Translations under genes and position numbers: made by a program
Source of the DNA: Margaritifera margaritifera
Lineage: Eukaryota; Mollusca; Bivalvia; Unionida; Margaritiferidae
Assembly (NCBI GenBank): GCA_029931535.1
Contig: JAQPZY010001665.1
Coordinates: 2,129,501-2,193,500, forward strand
Length of the DNA stretch: 64,000 nucleotides
Direction: 5' to 3'
Shown here: piece by piece, positions 48,301 to 64,000 of the stretch
Position numbering within the stretch: position 1 is the stretch's first letter
Layout of the letters: every line of letters begins with the position of its first letter
The notes under the pieces: generated by a model
What the model saw: the letters and a program-made list of their open reading frames with translations, nothing else
The model's database searches: none
Told to the model about the DNA's origin: nothing

Positions 48301-50100
48301 AAGAAAAGATGATCTCAGTACATTCCTAAGTGCAGAAAAAGGTACTTTATCCCCAGACAGAGCCCATGCTGATTTTCTGTACGATAACAAATGGTATCTG
48401 TCCGTAACTGATAAAACAAAAGACAGAGGAAGGGAGCTGGCTGATATATCTTTATGATTCAGATGTTATCTGGCCCTAACTAACAAAGTGAAGCGGGAAA
48501 GTCGGCTCAGGATCTTATATCTTTTTGCACTTAAAGCATCAATACTTTAGTCAACATGAAACTGAACTTTATGAAACATTGTAGCAAATTCAGTCATTGC
48601 AGCTCTTTACATATTTAATTTGATCTTTAACCGTCATATAAAACTTAGGTATTCTTATTTAATCTATAAAACACATGAATATGAGCTTTAAAGATATTAT
48701 CTAACAGATAGGTATGTTACAAGGAATTACTAAACCTGTCATCTTTTGATTAAATTAGTGGCTCTTACTCCATGTATATCTAGCGGATAGATTTCAAATT
48801 CATCGCAACACTCAAGATGCTTGCTCGTTGTATTTTACTTACACCAAGATGACGCATTTTCGAACACATCGGATTTATTTATCATTTTAAAATTTAAGCT
48901 GGGGACAGTTTTAGTGAGAAATCTTATTAACTGTTTGCAAATATACCTGATTATACATTTGTTTTGACGTGCCAATGTTTAACATGTAAGTAGCACTGGT
49001 GAGCCCTTTGACTAGACGAAAACTAACGAATTTCAGACATTTTCTAGATCTTCAGTTATCATGGGTGTAAATTAGACAGTTATGATACTTCGTTTTAACA
49101 AAATATTAAAATCACACTTAAATCTTTTAACACTGTTACTACACACGTAAATACCATTCGAGAGCACAGCTGTTTGGGCATGAAAATGACAATTTCTTGA
49201 GTTACTAACCTCATCTTCTATAAAACTATTCCATACAATGGAAGGGGCGAAATATCAAACGGATCTAAAACCTATCAGCAAGAGGCTGTTAGTGCTCCAC
49301 GCGACATATTTTTATGATTGAACCAATTTTATTATCAAGCTTGCGGGCAGCATATTTAGTATCAATTCGAGGACTTGCACGTAACTAAGATATTGCATTC
49401 ACTGGCAAATGGGCTTCTTAGGTGCGGAGTGCCCGAGTTGTGACTAAGTGCCCGGATGAAGATGTCTTAAATATTTTTGCACCTTATTAACCTTGAAGTT
49501 AACCGAATCCTGGGATCATCAATAACTCTTTTGCTGGTAAAGATCAAGTAGCCCATATTAACTTTCATACGTAGATTACGGTAATATAGATAAACTGTAT
49601 TAGTTATTGTCTTACATCCAACAAAAGCATATCACACATTTATGCAAACATTTAAATGTCTTTATCAAGTCTGAATGACTTTCATATCTATGGCTGATAA
49701 CCATAATACTTGCAAAATTGTATATAAATATTTGCTTTGGAGTAATTATTGATGATGATCAAAAAATTGTGTTTCACCTAATAATTAAAGAATATAATGT
49801 AATCATGACAGGATAGACAATTAGTGGCAAATCTTTCATTATCAGAAATATGGCCAATGAATTTGAAAAGAAGGGTGTGAAAGTTGCATTGACTTCTTCA
49901 TCAGGGATAAGGGACTCTGTATATGAGGGTTTCCAAATGACCAGGAAGCTGAAAGGCATACACACGAAGATTTGATGCATTGGTCATGATGGCTGAGAGG
50001 TTCAGTAAAGTGAAATGCAACATAATGTCAGCTGATCGATGATAGAAGAGGTGCATATAATAAGCGCTAACATTCTTAAACAACTTGATTTCATTCCTTG
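47000..50100. other. No recognisable gene; AT-rich spacer
   Basis: No domain, splice-supported exon or tandem array was seen apart from the (TA)n at 48231-48292. A short block 48100-48160 has two CRE-like 'acgtca/gacgtc' sites close together ('gttacgtcatttccg', 'catgacgtccgccatg') without an adjacent gene. Confidence 0.45.
48231..48292. repeat. (TA)n microsatellite
   Basis: About 31 TA units. Confidence 0.95.
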
Positions 50101-50103
50101 AGA

Positions 50104-50669
50104 AGTCAAAAGAGAGTCTAAGTTACATTACAGGTATAGAAGTAGTAATAACAGGAGTCAAAAGAGAGTCCTAGTTACATTACAGGTATAGAAGTAGTAA
50201 TAACAGGAGTAAAAAGAGAGTCCTAGTTACATTACAGGTATAGAAGTAGTAATAACAGGAGTCTAAAGAGAGTCATAGTTACATTACAGGTATAGAAGTA
50301 GTAATAACAGGAGTCAAAAGAGAGTCCTAGTTACATTACAGGTATAGAAGTAGTAATAACAGGAGTCTAAAGATAGTCATAGTTACATTACAGGTATAGA
50401 AGTAGTAATAACAGGAGTCAAAAGAGAGTCATAGTTACATTACAGGTATAGAAGTAGTAATAACAGGAGTCAAAAGAGAGTCCTAGTTACATTACAGGTA
50501 TAGAAGTAGTAATAACAGGAGTCAAAAGAGAGTCCTAGTTACATTACAGGTATAGAAGTAGTAATAACAGGAGTCAAAAGAGAGTCCTAGTTACATTACA
50601 GGTATAGAAGTAGTAATAACAGGAGTCAAAAGAGAGTCCTAGTTACATTACAGGTATAGAAGTAGTATT
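50104..50669. repeat. 52-bp minisatellite, 11 copies
   Basis: Eleven head-to-tail 52-bp units ('agtcaaaagagagtcctagt', 'tacattacaggtatagaagt', 'agtaataacagg'). Copies differ at a few diagnostic bases (cctag/catag, tcaaaag/tctaaag) arranged so that neighbouring pairs share variants, suggesting multi-unit duplication. No spacers are present, so it is not a CRISPR. Non-coding. Confidence 0.95.
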
Positions 50670-50724
50670 TGTTCAGAATTTCATTCTAATTTACAATCAA
50701 ATGAGTTCAGAGGTGCTGCAGAAA

Positions 50725-50905
50725 AGGTTTGTCTAAAGTATACCACTGTAGACAGATATACTGCATATCGTATGTCTAAAGAATACCACTGTAGGCACAG
50801 ATACTGCATGTCGTATGCTGACAAAGTATACCGCTGTACACAGAGATGCTGCATATCGTATGTCTAAAGTATACCGCTGTTCAAAGAGATACTACATATC
50901 GTATA
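50725..50905. repeat. ~42-bp degenerate tandem repeat
   Basis: Four to five units of 'gtctaaagtataccactgta' plus 'gacagatatactgcatatcgtat' with substitutions and small indels. Confidence 0.8.
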
Positions 50906-50952
50906 CTAACACGCGTGTTATTTTCCTTGCAAAAGCTTCCACTTCACGAGGT

Positions 50953-51267
50953 GGATAGTCAAACATTAAAGATTACTCCAGATTTACTTATGAAAAATCA
51001 ATTGGCGTTGACCTGTCTGGGCTCAATAGAGGACAAATTATACACATTGGCGGATATGTTGTAGCAAAAATGATATATCAGAATTCCAAACTACACAGAA
51101 ATTATCTTTTTGTACCTAGAAATGAAGATGTACGCTGTAATGCACATCTAACCTCAAATTGTTTACACAAACTAAGAACACCAGATGCTGATGTCAGCCG
51201 AGCTATTACCTCCTTTATAAACCAGACGGAAGCAGAACATTTCAGAAGGATTGTAAAATATTATTGA
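50953..51267 (+). pseudogene. Unassigned coding remnant, about 100 codons
   Basis: A frame open from after the TAG near 50956 to the stop at 51265-51267. It reads SNIKDYSRFTYEKSIGVDLS, then NRGQIIHIGGYVVAKMIYQN, later HLTSNCLHKLRTPDADVSRA and FINQTEAEHFRRIVKYY. 'xxHIxGYVVxK' is reminiscent of the 'YIAGYVxxK' element in THAP/P-type and some hAT transposases, but this is a weak match. No upstream exon or start context was identified. Confidence 0.3.
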
Positions 51268-51394
51268 TAAAGAAATGCGTTTTTCAAGGAACAAGAACTT
51301 GAAAGAATAGACATTTTCAACTATGAGAACTTACAAGAACAGCTTTCAAAGATGTACACTTTGTTGAAAAGGTATTTATCGAGTATGTGTGGTG

Positions 51395-51530
51395 TCTGGC
51401 ATCGTTGCTAGGTCTGTGTAGTATATGCAAGTCAGTGTTGTATATGTGACTCTGTGAAGGATATGTACGTTTTTGTAGTGTATAGAAGTCAGTGTAGTAC
51501 ATGTAAGTCTGTGTAATATATGTAGAACCA
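51395..51530. repeat. Short degenerate tandem repeat
   Basis: 'gtgtagtatatgcaagtca', 'gtgttgtatatgtgactct', 'gtgtagtacatgtaagtct' and similar units of about 28-33 bp. Non-coding. Confidence 0.6.
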
Positions 51531-51539
51531 GACAGCTTT

Positions 51540-53185
51540 CACATGATGAAGATATGATGTGGAATCTTTTGCTAATCTTCCTGCACATCATGTAATACAA
51601 TTCAGTCATTGCCAAAGAGTGTAAACTGTTTGTTAGTGACAGTGTCGGTTTGTCAGTTCAAGAAAGACTTCCTTTCTGTTCTGTTCTTCAAACTGAACAG
51701 TGCAAACCGCTTAGAGACAAAGTAATGGAGAAGAAATTGTGTAGATCTAAATAATTATACGCGAAATGCAGGGTGATAATAAAAGGAAATGCTACTTTCA
51801 GACTAGACGACTGTAAGATTTTATCAAATTTTCTGAGATTTTAGAAAATTCTTAAAGATTTTTCCTTTCTTGTGGTGATCTAAATGCGAAGTGCCCACAC
51901 ATTGTTATTATCCCCTCTGTCTATCCGTCCGTCTGTCTATAACCATATTTCCTCCGCAATTGCTGGGTGGCAATTTGCAAAAATTGGCAAGGTTGTCTTA
52001 TGGTGACCATCTGCGAGAGAGTTGTGATTTTATTTGGCCCCTTCACTGGGGTGCCTGGAAAGGGAATCAAAGATACAATGGAAAATAAAATGCAATTACA
52101 GCAACATTTGTTACCCAAAATGTATACATGAATTCGTAGCAGGTGGACACACATATATGTAACTGATTTGGGGTTACAACCCCCGGACCAACGTCTTGTG
52201 CTGGAGGAAGAGGAGACATACTAAAAAGCATCAGGTATTTGTCATGGCAAACCAGGAAATAGCTTTTGCTGGGATTACGTTTCCCATATGCATGTCTTCA
52301 AAAGACATTAAGAGCCTATGTACGACTAAAGTATAGGAGAACACCCATGTAGTCTGTAAAAGGGCCCAAAATATTTCTGGAAAGATGTAAGGGTCCAAAT
52401 CCTTAAAGAAAACAACACAAAAACAAAAACAACTTTACACATGATTCTCACTAAGGTTTGCAATTTGTTTTTCAAAAATGATAAGAAGAAGAAAAGGTGT
52501 ATAGTGTGAATAAAAATCATCTGTGTGCATATCAACACTGAAATAAGACGCTTACAATAATATTTGCACTTTCTGGTAACTGACAAACATTAAGCATTAT
52601 TTTCTTCCTTGTTGCCCTACTTTCCTTCATATTCATCTCCACGTCAAAAAATCACGTTTGATAATTGAAGTCTTCGTATTATACGCATACATGTTTTTCT
52701 TTTTTTTTTTTTTTTTCCCCACAGCATGCTTATTATCAACGTGTTTGTTTGTTTATGTCAAGAAACAAAAGTTATTCGGAATTCAATTGCCTTTTGTGTA
52801 TTTCAGAGATAGTTTAACTCGTCAGAGTGGTCTCAAAAATATGCCTCTGAAAAAAGTAAAGTCCACTTCCGGGCACGAAGATACGAAAGAAAGAAATATT
52901 TATAAATGTTCAAGTAAAAGACAACCGAGACACACAAATTTTTATAAAAATCACGGACTAGATTACGGACTAGAGTTCTGCTGAAAAGGACCGAAGTTAA
53001 CTGTTTAGAGAATTAGTAGGGGATATTTCGTAGGTAGTAAATTTAACAACATTAATGTGTGAACAGTCGGAACAATGGATACATTGTTATTATAAACACA
53101 AGCATCTTGTAGAAAACCGTCATAATCTGACGCAACAAATACGTATTGACAGTGTATATCACTCAAAATGAGCACACATATTTAT
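51540..53185. other. No recognisable gene; spacer
   Basis: Mixed-composition non-coding DNA. A T-rich tract at 52696-52718 and an acceptor-like 'ttacttttttcag' on the minus strand (about 52840) are the only signals. The latter could be the 3'UTR exon of gene 2, but there is no independent support. Confidence 0.4.
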
Positions 53186-53298
<113 letters not shown>

Positions 53299-53890
53299 AT
53301 AAAAATTTACGTTTTTTGTGCACTCAAGTGAACATGCTTCTATGTTAATTTAAACACTGTTCTTTGAACATTTGGCTTAAGGTAATTAAATCAGTTTGTT
53401 GAAAAATGTACTGTACACCATTATGGTCGAAATTTTGTAAATGCATAGAAATTTAGTGATTTGTTACAATATTAGTTTACGTTGATTACTAAACTTACAA
53501 AGACGGAGCAGTGATACCACAATGTTTATAAATTACTGCATTCTAAGCTTTAATGAATGATTCCGAACATGTGCCCTTTCTGTGCAGACAAGAATATTAA
53601 ACAGTATGATCAACATATTAGCGTCTATTTGAAATAATGAAATACATATGAATTCATATACGAGTGTTTAACTTGAAAAACATACCATATAGATCTAATA
53701 GTTTCATCAAACTTTTTTGAATGCTGATAAGATTTTTTGTAAACGTCTTTAGAGTTTATAACCTATAAATGTTTTCCTTCATCAACTATGTATTTCTATT
53801 TATCATTGAATATTTTACCTATCATATGTATTGTATCTACCTATTGACCAATGAGTCTGAAATTAGGTTCAGTCAATCGACGTACCGATT

Positions 53891-58311
<4,421 letters not shown>

Positions 58312-58599
58312 CTGAAGTAATACGGTTTAGAATCAATGCCTTAGGTCAACATGATATCATAACCACAATATTGCAATTAAAACATAAAATACATTATCCA
58401 TCTATTTAACTGATGATATGGGCTAAATATAGCGTCCTTTAAGAATATATAATAATACTCATCTTTTCCACTTCCGGTTTGTCGGATAATATATTCCTAT
58501 GGACGCTATAAAATCATAAATGGATTGGCCGTCCATTTATTTTGCGTTAAAGGTCAAATGACATTTATCCACTTCCGGCTTATCCAATGACCTCCGTCA

Positions 58600-59035
58600 T
58601 CTTAGAATAACCCCGCCGACATTTTGAATATTCTCGTTTTGTATTGTAAAATTAGATACAATTTGGAATACCTCAGCTTTTATCATTACACATAATTGAA
58701 ACTTCGGAATACTTTTTTTTCTTTTGAAGTATAATGTAAAATTTGGAATACTTCTATTTCTATGGTCATAAATATCTGGATATCCTCTGTTTTGATCATA
58801 AACTACACAAAAGTTTGGAATATCTCGGATTTTATCGTGAAACAAAATGTTAAATTCGGAAATCTTTGGATTTATATCGTTACTTAAAATTCGGAATACC
58901 TCGGTTTTATCGTTAAATTTTATTTAATATGTGAAATTTTCGACTTTTATTGTTAAGTATGTTAAATTTAAAATCCTTCCACCTTTATCATTTAATTATA
59001 ACGATATCGGAAATCTTCGTCTATTAGCACTAATT
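58600..59035. repeat. Degenerate ~50-bp tandem repeat
   Basis: 'ttcggaatacctcggttttatcgtta' type phrases recur about eight times with heavy divergence. The 82-codon minus-strand frame in it is a repeat product. Confidence 0.65.
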
Positions 59036-59039
59036 TTAA

Positions 59040-61570
59040 TGTGAAATATCTTGTCCATCAAATTTATTCAAAAATTAAAAAGCATTGTAAAAAAAAAAAA
59101 TGCTCTATAGCATATCCCCTACCTACTTCATTTTATTTTTATTTTTGTCAATATAAAAAAAGAAATTTAGTTATGTAGGGAAACAGAGGGAATCGAAAGA
59201 GGTCCTGCATAAATAGAAATTGTAAAATATAAATTAAATTTCACCTATATAGCAAAGATCTAAATTAACATTGATTTCCCTTTTGTTTAATAAAAATAGG
59301 TGAACAATTACCTATCATTTTTTAAAAATTTAATGACAAAAGATGAAAATGATTTTTCCCATTTATTGAGTAAAAAGAATCTTAAAAGAGAATGTATCTT
59401 TATGTATTTTTCCGTGATGGTTATAAAAATATGAAGAAAAAAAAAGTGCAATTCATTTAAGAGGAGAGAAAAAGCAGATTAAACCCAGAAATTTCAAAAT
59501 AATTAAAAATAAATTAATAAAAATTTAAATGTTAAAAACATGAAATAAAAATATTTAATATTTAATCAAATATTTTTGTTAAAGGATTAGACGTGTTATC
59601 TCCCTTTCTTTTCCAAAGGATTGAGGGAAGCAACAGTTATGTTCCCTTCCTCTCCCCTGCAAGGGAGCAAGGGAAAGAACAAGGGTATAAAGGAAAGGAA
59701 AAGCTATCCTCCCTTAGCTCTAAATCTCCAGCGTAAAAAAATGTTTAAAAAAGAAATTAATCGAACATTAAGAAAAGCAATAACCATAAAAATAAAATAA
59801 ATCAAACCCTCTATATGCAAATAATTAAACTTTTAATAAAAATAATTACAATTAAACAAAAATTAATTAACCAATTAAAAATGACATTAAAAATAATTAC
59901 AATTTATATAACAAAAATAGAGTATCATCACTTTTTCTTGTAATAGAGTTTTTCTGTTTCTTGTTGTTGTTTTTGTGGAAAGGAGGTTTCCTTTGGTTTT
60001 GTTTTTGATTTTTTTTTTTTCTAAGGTTTTGTGCTTGCTGTTGTTGTTTTTTTTTTTTTTTTTTTTTTTTTTGTTTTTTTTCTTAGAAGCATAAAAAGAT
60101 TTATCTTCCTTTTCCTCTCCAATAGAACAAAATATTTCAGTCCCCTGGCTTCCTTTAACGCTATTTTTACTGGTCTTTTATTGTACTAAATTGAAAATTG
60201 CAAAAAGGAAATACATTTTAAAAAGACGTGATATAACAGATTTTTTTTGATTATTTGATGCATAATTTAATAATAAGGTTCCTTTCTTGTATTAATTTTT
60301 TTTAAAAATTGTTTATTGTTGCTGACTTTGAAGATATTTCTTTTTTTAGCAAGAAGAAAAAATAATATAAAGCATTGTAAAACAGCTTTCTATTTACAAT
60401 ACAGTAATGAATAAACAATTTTGCAGTTTGTTTTTCCATGTCTTCTTTTTCGTTTTCCTTTTGTTCCTTTTGTTTGCTTATTATCGTTTTCAATGTTTTC
60501 TATTTTCTTTGATCCGCTGCGGCAATTGTAACGATAATAAAGAAGCCATCTTTGGTTCTGTTTGTCCTCTTTAAAATCTATTTATGTTGATGTATGTTCT
60601 TGACGTAGCGAGCACTGTGAATAGTAGTAAATGTGGATTGTTTCCTTTGTTTCTTTGAAGAAAAAATTTAAAATGTATCCGTTGTTTATTAGTTTATGAT
60701 TTTCGTTGGCAGTACAATGCATCAAGTAAATGTTTGTGGACATATTACTGTGGAATTATGTGAATCTTTCCTTTTCATGATATGGAACTTCGCTGTTTCG
60801 CAAAAATTAATGTATATAATATTTTCACCTCAAGGTGTATATATAATGATGAGTTATTGGTAGATACAAATCTGTTATATCACCTATGGGGATGTTTTTA
60901 TTTACGTCATCACCTACCTGTCTTTTTTACCCAAAAAATATGTGTCAGATTTTATGATCAACAGTGCAAAGAAACACGACTATATTTTTTTACCGGATTT
61001 AAAGTTTACTAATATGGAAGACACGTTTTCATAGTGATAAGTTATTTCTAGTAGCGTCAGGATACTAATAGTAAAAAAAAAAAGTTTAGACTTGAATAAG
61101 GTATTTTTACTTAGGTCCGTGCTTGCAAATGTTTTAAATAAAAAGTTGTGTTTGTTTTGATAATCAACAGGGCAAAAAAATTCAACTTATTTTATAGGAT
61201 TTAAAGTTTAGAAGCACATACCTTAAGGTATGAAAGGTAGAAGCTTTTAAAAGAAATAACCTTTTTTATAAAACTAATTACTGGATTCAACAGTACATAC
61301 GCCACCAGGGGTATAATAGGCGATATTTTGTTAATATCCTTTTATACCAAAACTTCACCGTAAACGGAGTTTTTTCTTCAGTAAGTATTCAGTTTTGTAC
61401 AATGTATCTTTATAAATAACTATAAAACAAATGAATACATATTTTTAGAAAATTACAAAACAATTGTAAAAACCATTATCCCAGTATGCAGTAAAACGTT
61501 TGCTAGCAAGTCCTTTGAATTTAATATTTAACCAAATAATTCAGAGCAATTTTAGAGTAACTACAGAACA

Positions 61571-61614
<44 letters not shown>

Positions 61615-61730
61615 TTTGTGTGTGTGTGTAATAAATAAGATTCTGTAACAAAATCAAAGTTCTATAATAAAAAAGATCTGTAATAAAACAAGTATAAAAA
61701 GGACTGCCATTTAAAAGAAATCTAATATCA
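59040..61730. other. Very AT-rich tract without a recognised gene
   Basis: Strongly AT-rich, with poly-T tracts (60008-60021, 60046-60082) and a (TG)n at 61576-61630. Two copies of 'atcaacagtgcaaagaaac...ggatttaaagttta' lie about 185 bp apart (60955-61005, 61160-61212). It may be part of the viral-like relic that begins at 61736, but no protein block could be identified. Confidence 0.4.
61574..61630. repeat. (TG)n microsatellite
   Basis: TG tract with a single tttg interruption. Confidence 0.95.
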
Positions 61731-61735
61731 TAAAT

Positions 61736-62542
61736 ATGTCTCTATTTCATGTTACAAAAGAACTTGATTTGTTTGCAAGAGAAAATAATAAATTGACTGT
61801 CGAATCTTTTCAGATTCCAACTTTCGTTTCTCAAACTAATATTGAAAATGAATAATCAGATTTCTTTTTTTTCTAATGAAAATAATAGTCAATACATTTA
61901 TTTACCTTTAACAAGATTCAATTTAAGTTTTCAACTTCTAAAAGATAGCAGACGTGTTGCTGATTGTTACCAAAGCTGATGCCACCACAATAGATCATAC
62001 AGAAAGACCAGTAAAAATTCTTCTACATTCACTAATAAAACAAATACATTTATTTTAATAATACTTTAATTTCAACTTATAACGAATTACATCATTATAA
62101 AGGGCATCTCAAAAATATATTTTACTTTTGATATATAATTTTTTTACAGGATACTGATACGTCTTTAAATATTTCTGACGATTTTGAGACAATCAATAAA
62201 CCTAACAATACTGATCCTGATGATAGGAATAATGGATTGTTTGAAAGACCTTTTCATCTAAAGCAAGAAAAGATTATTTTATCCGATTTTCTTTATGAAT
62301 ATATGTTTGCTATTCAAACATTTCTGATCAGTGGATTGCAATTTCGTTTAAAATTTTATTTTAATGATACAAAATTTGTTTTAAAATCAAAAGCAGGAAC
62401 TAATGAAAATCACAAGTTTAAACTTAGTAGTGTAACATTATCAGTAACTAGAGCCAATACCTTTGATAAAAGTTTATTTCTAGATCAACAATCGTTGTTG
62501 CAAACTGGTGCTCACATAAGCTCACATCCATTCACTTCATAA
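61736..62542 (+). pseudogene. Capsid-like protein of the F54H12.2 family (Polinton/adintovirus-like), broken
   Basis: The ATG at 61736 opens MSLFHVTKELDLF, and IPTFVSQTNIENE follows before a TAA stop at about 61853. This matches the typical start of invertebrate 'F54H12.2-like' proteins. Further blocks follow in other frames: YIYLPLTRFNL, a HSLIKQIHL block (about 62020) and NELHHYKGHL. A clean frame runs 62160-62540 with FERPFHLKQEKIIL, LISGLQFRLKFYFND and SSVTLSVTRAN. I associate the family with Polinton/Maverick-type viral elements as a structural (capsid-type) protein; that role is from memory and should be treated as provisional. At least three stops or shifts inactivate it. A TATA-like 'agtataaaaagg' precedes it. 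Confidence 0.55.
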
Positions 62543-62544
62543 TC

Positions 62545-63150
62545 CAACAGTAACAACGATAATTCTTTATCTAAAACGGAAAAGGTCTCACTGTAGGTAC
62601 CGTTTGCATCAGCTTTCAATTCACCAGTCTGTTACTTGGTAATGTACAAAGATTAGACAGTTGTTAACATAGATAAATACAGGGAAGTACAATTATTATA
62701 AACGATGTCAATCAAAATAGTATCCGAGACAAAAGAAAAAAAAAGAACAATTTAGAATTAGAATGTACCATTCCACATAGTCATTGTTTACTAAAATTTA
62801 ATTTTTGGATCGGTTGACTGAAAGATTTTTAAGTCTAGAAAAATTAGAAAACCAAACAGTATATATTATTAATATAAAAATAATTGGACGGCTATTTATG
62901 AGTTTTAAGATTTTTTATATTTTTTCAGAGATCTAGTTACTATAGTCCATTTTCAAATAGATTTATGAACAACAAAGACTACAGAGTCCAAAATTACAAA
63001 ATGATACCTCCACTGTCTGCAAAAATTACATCTTGTACAATTTAACTCAGAAATGTAAATTAACTTCTTTTCATAAAATTATAAATACATTAAAGGTAAT
63101 AAACCACAGAAATCACTTTATTTTTCAGCAAACATCAAGGTAATTTCCTG
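62545..63150. other. AT-rich interval between the two viral-like pseudogenes
   Basis: Protein-like patches occur (for example around 62590-62640 and 63045-63120), but none could be assigned. It may contain a further decayed gene of the same element. Confidence 0.3.
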
Positions 63151-63169
63151 CTTGTTTATCTTTAAGCAA

Positions 63170-63840
63170 AGATGTCCGTTATTAAAAATCCATTTAAATT
63201 TCTAAGCCCATGTTCGGCTCTTTTATCAGGAAGTATTATGTCTAGCAAAACTACATTTATATTTATTGTTATTTAAAAAATAGCATCTAATGTTTTATAA
63301 AGAACATACTAAAACTGTTTATTGTCACACAGATTGGCAATAAAATTGATTAAACATTAAAACATAAGTAGAATTGTTTAAAGGAGTGCTATCATTAGAG
63401 CAAATAGATCAATTATATACAGGGCATTTAAATTCTTTTTTTATTTTAGACTCTTTAATGGAAAAGGCATCCGATTCTAAAAGAGTCATTCATTTATTTA
63501 CTTAGTATTGTCAATTGTCATCATAAAAGTATTTCTGTTTCTCATGTTACTCAAACCATTTTTCATAAGTGTAAATCAACTAGAACCATCAATTTAAACC
63601 TGAGTTATATCATATTATTTAGAGATTTAAGCAAATTGCTTCATTACGATCACAAATATTTCCCAAAAATGCAACTACTTGTAGAAGCTTTTAAAAAGAA
63701 CCAAAAAATAAAATCATTCAATTGCTTAATCAATTGTTAGCATCCTCAAAATAATTTTTCATTTCGGTTATGTACTAATATATTTATTTTCGATTCAAAC
63801 TTGATCGCTTACATAGAAAATGTATAAAATACATCTTTCT
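63170..63840 (+). pseudogene. Polinton/adintovirus-like genome-packaging ATPase (FtsK/HerA type), broken
   Basis: Ordered blocks on the plus strand: NPFKFLSPCSALLSGSIMSS followed by KTT (about 63190-63260), a damaged Walker A; TVYCHTDWQ (about 63320); VLSLEQIDQLYTGHLNSFF then ILDSLMEKASDSKRVIHLFT (63385-63500), with DSLM in place of the DDLM Walker B; VTQTIFHKCKSTRTINLN (63545-63600), the conserved QN.F..G...RTISLN block; YFPKMQLLVEAFK; and FRLCTNIF (about 63755). An intact enzyme would pump DNA into capsids. Several stops and frame changes are present. It lies 0.6 kb downstream of the capsid-like relic in the same orientation. Confidence 0.65.
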
Positions 63841-64000
63841 TCTTAATCACAAAAGATGATACTTACTTTTATTTAAAATATACAGGAATGCATTTTCAAA
63901 ATATTATATCCACGACATGAATTATTAGAAGAAAAAAGAAGTTACAGTAAATTTAAATTGTGCTTTACATCACGAATTTTTTCAGAAACAAAATGATTTA
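63841..64000. other. Window end, no feature assigned
   Basis: AT-rich; the viral-like relic probably continues beyond the window. Confidence 0.4.

Noticed and set aside
50104..50669. CRISPR-like regular repeat
   Set aside because: Units are contiguous 52-mers with no variable spacers, in a eukaryotic genome.

Overview
This is a piece of an invertebrate nuclear genome, most likely from a bivalve mollusc. It is AT-rich and gene-poor, with spliceosomal introns (GT-AG and one GC-AG), dense (TA)n/(CT)n/(ATT)n microsatellites and many minisatellites. The bivalve call rests on two 12-cysteine secreted protease-inhibitor genes of the oyster Cvsi type, plus a repeat complement (foldback-like 'TTTCGCCCC' repeats, a LINE with a 2A-like leader, Polinton relics) that I associate with bivalve genomes. 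Species cannot be fixed from the sequence.

Host genes. Gene 1 (+ strand) has coding exons at 21572-21605, 26491-26628 and 28728-28822. It encodes an 88-residue secreted protein with two six-cysteine modules, one per exon. A TATA box and a perfect CRE-like site lie upstream, and a 3'UTR intron starts 5 nt after the stop codon. Gene 2 (- strand, tail-to-tail with gene 1) shows exon 2 (58174-58311) and exon 3 (53891-53997) of a paralogue; its signal-peptide exon was not found and probably lies beyond the window. Both genes have exon 2 of exactly 138 nt, phase-1 introns, a (CT)n tract at the start of intron 2, and a donor 5 nt after the stop.

Mobile and viral-like DNA fills most of the rest. 1-4.1 kb: degenerate and exact tandem repeats. 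6.5-9.4 kb: a foldback-like element with two nested pairs of inverted arms made of different short CpG-containing repeats. 16.7-17.4 and 38.9-39.7 kb: two near-identical solo LTRs. 18.4-19.1 kb: an unidentified decayed coding tract. 20.8-21.1 kb: a Penelope-type GIY-YIG remnant. 21.8-25.0 kb (- strand, inside intron 1 of gene 1): a 5' LINE portion with a 2A-like leader, ORF1 whose C-terminal codons have expanded into a 33-bp minisatellite, and an endonuclease. 32.3-33.1 kb: a decayed Polinton/Maverick (adintovirus-like) family-B DNA polymerase, followed to 38 kb by further decayed coding tracts. 41.5-44.0 kb: two Ty3/gypsy pol pieces in permuted order, one interrupted by a 284-bp TA-flanked MITE. 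46.0-47.0 kb: a LINE reverse-transcriptase remnant (- strand). 55.8-56.6 kb: a mariner transposase pseudogene inside intron 2 of gene 2. 61.7-63.9 kb: a capsid-like F54H12.2-family pseudogene and a packaging-ATPase pseudogene, a second Polinton/adintovirus-like relic running to the window end.

Most long open frames here are low-complexity artefacts (IYIY, SLSL, RERE, YYTIL) and are not genes. No rRNA or intact tRNA was seen. All homology calls come from reading motifs by eye, without database searches.
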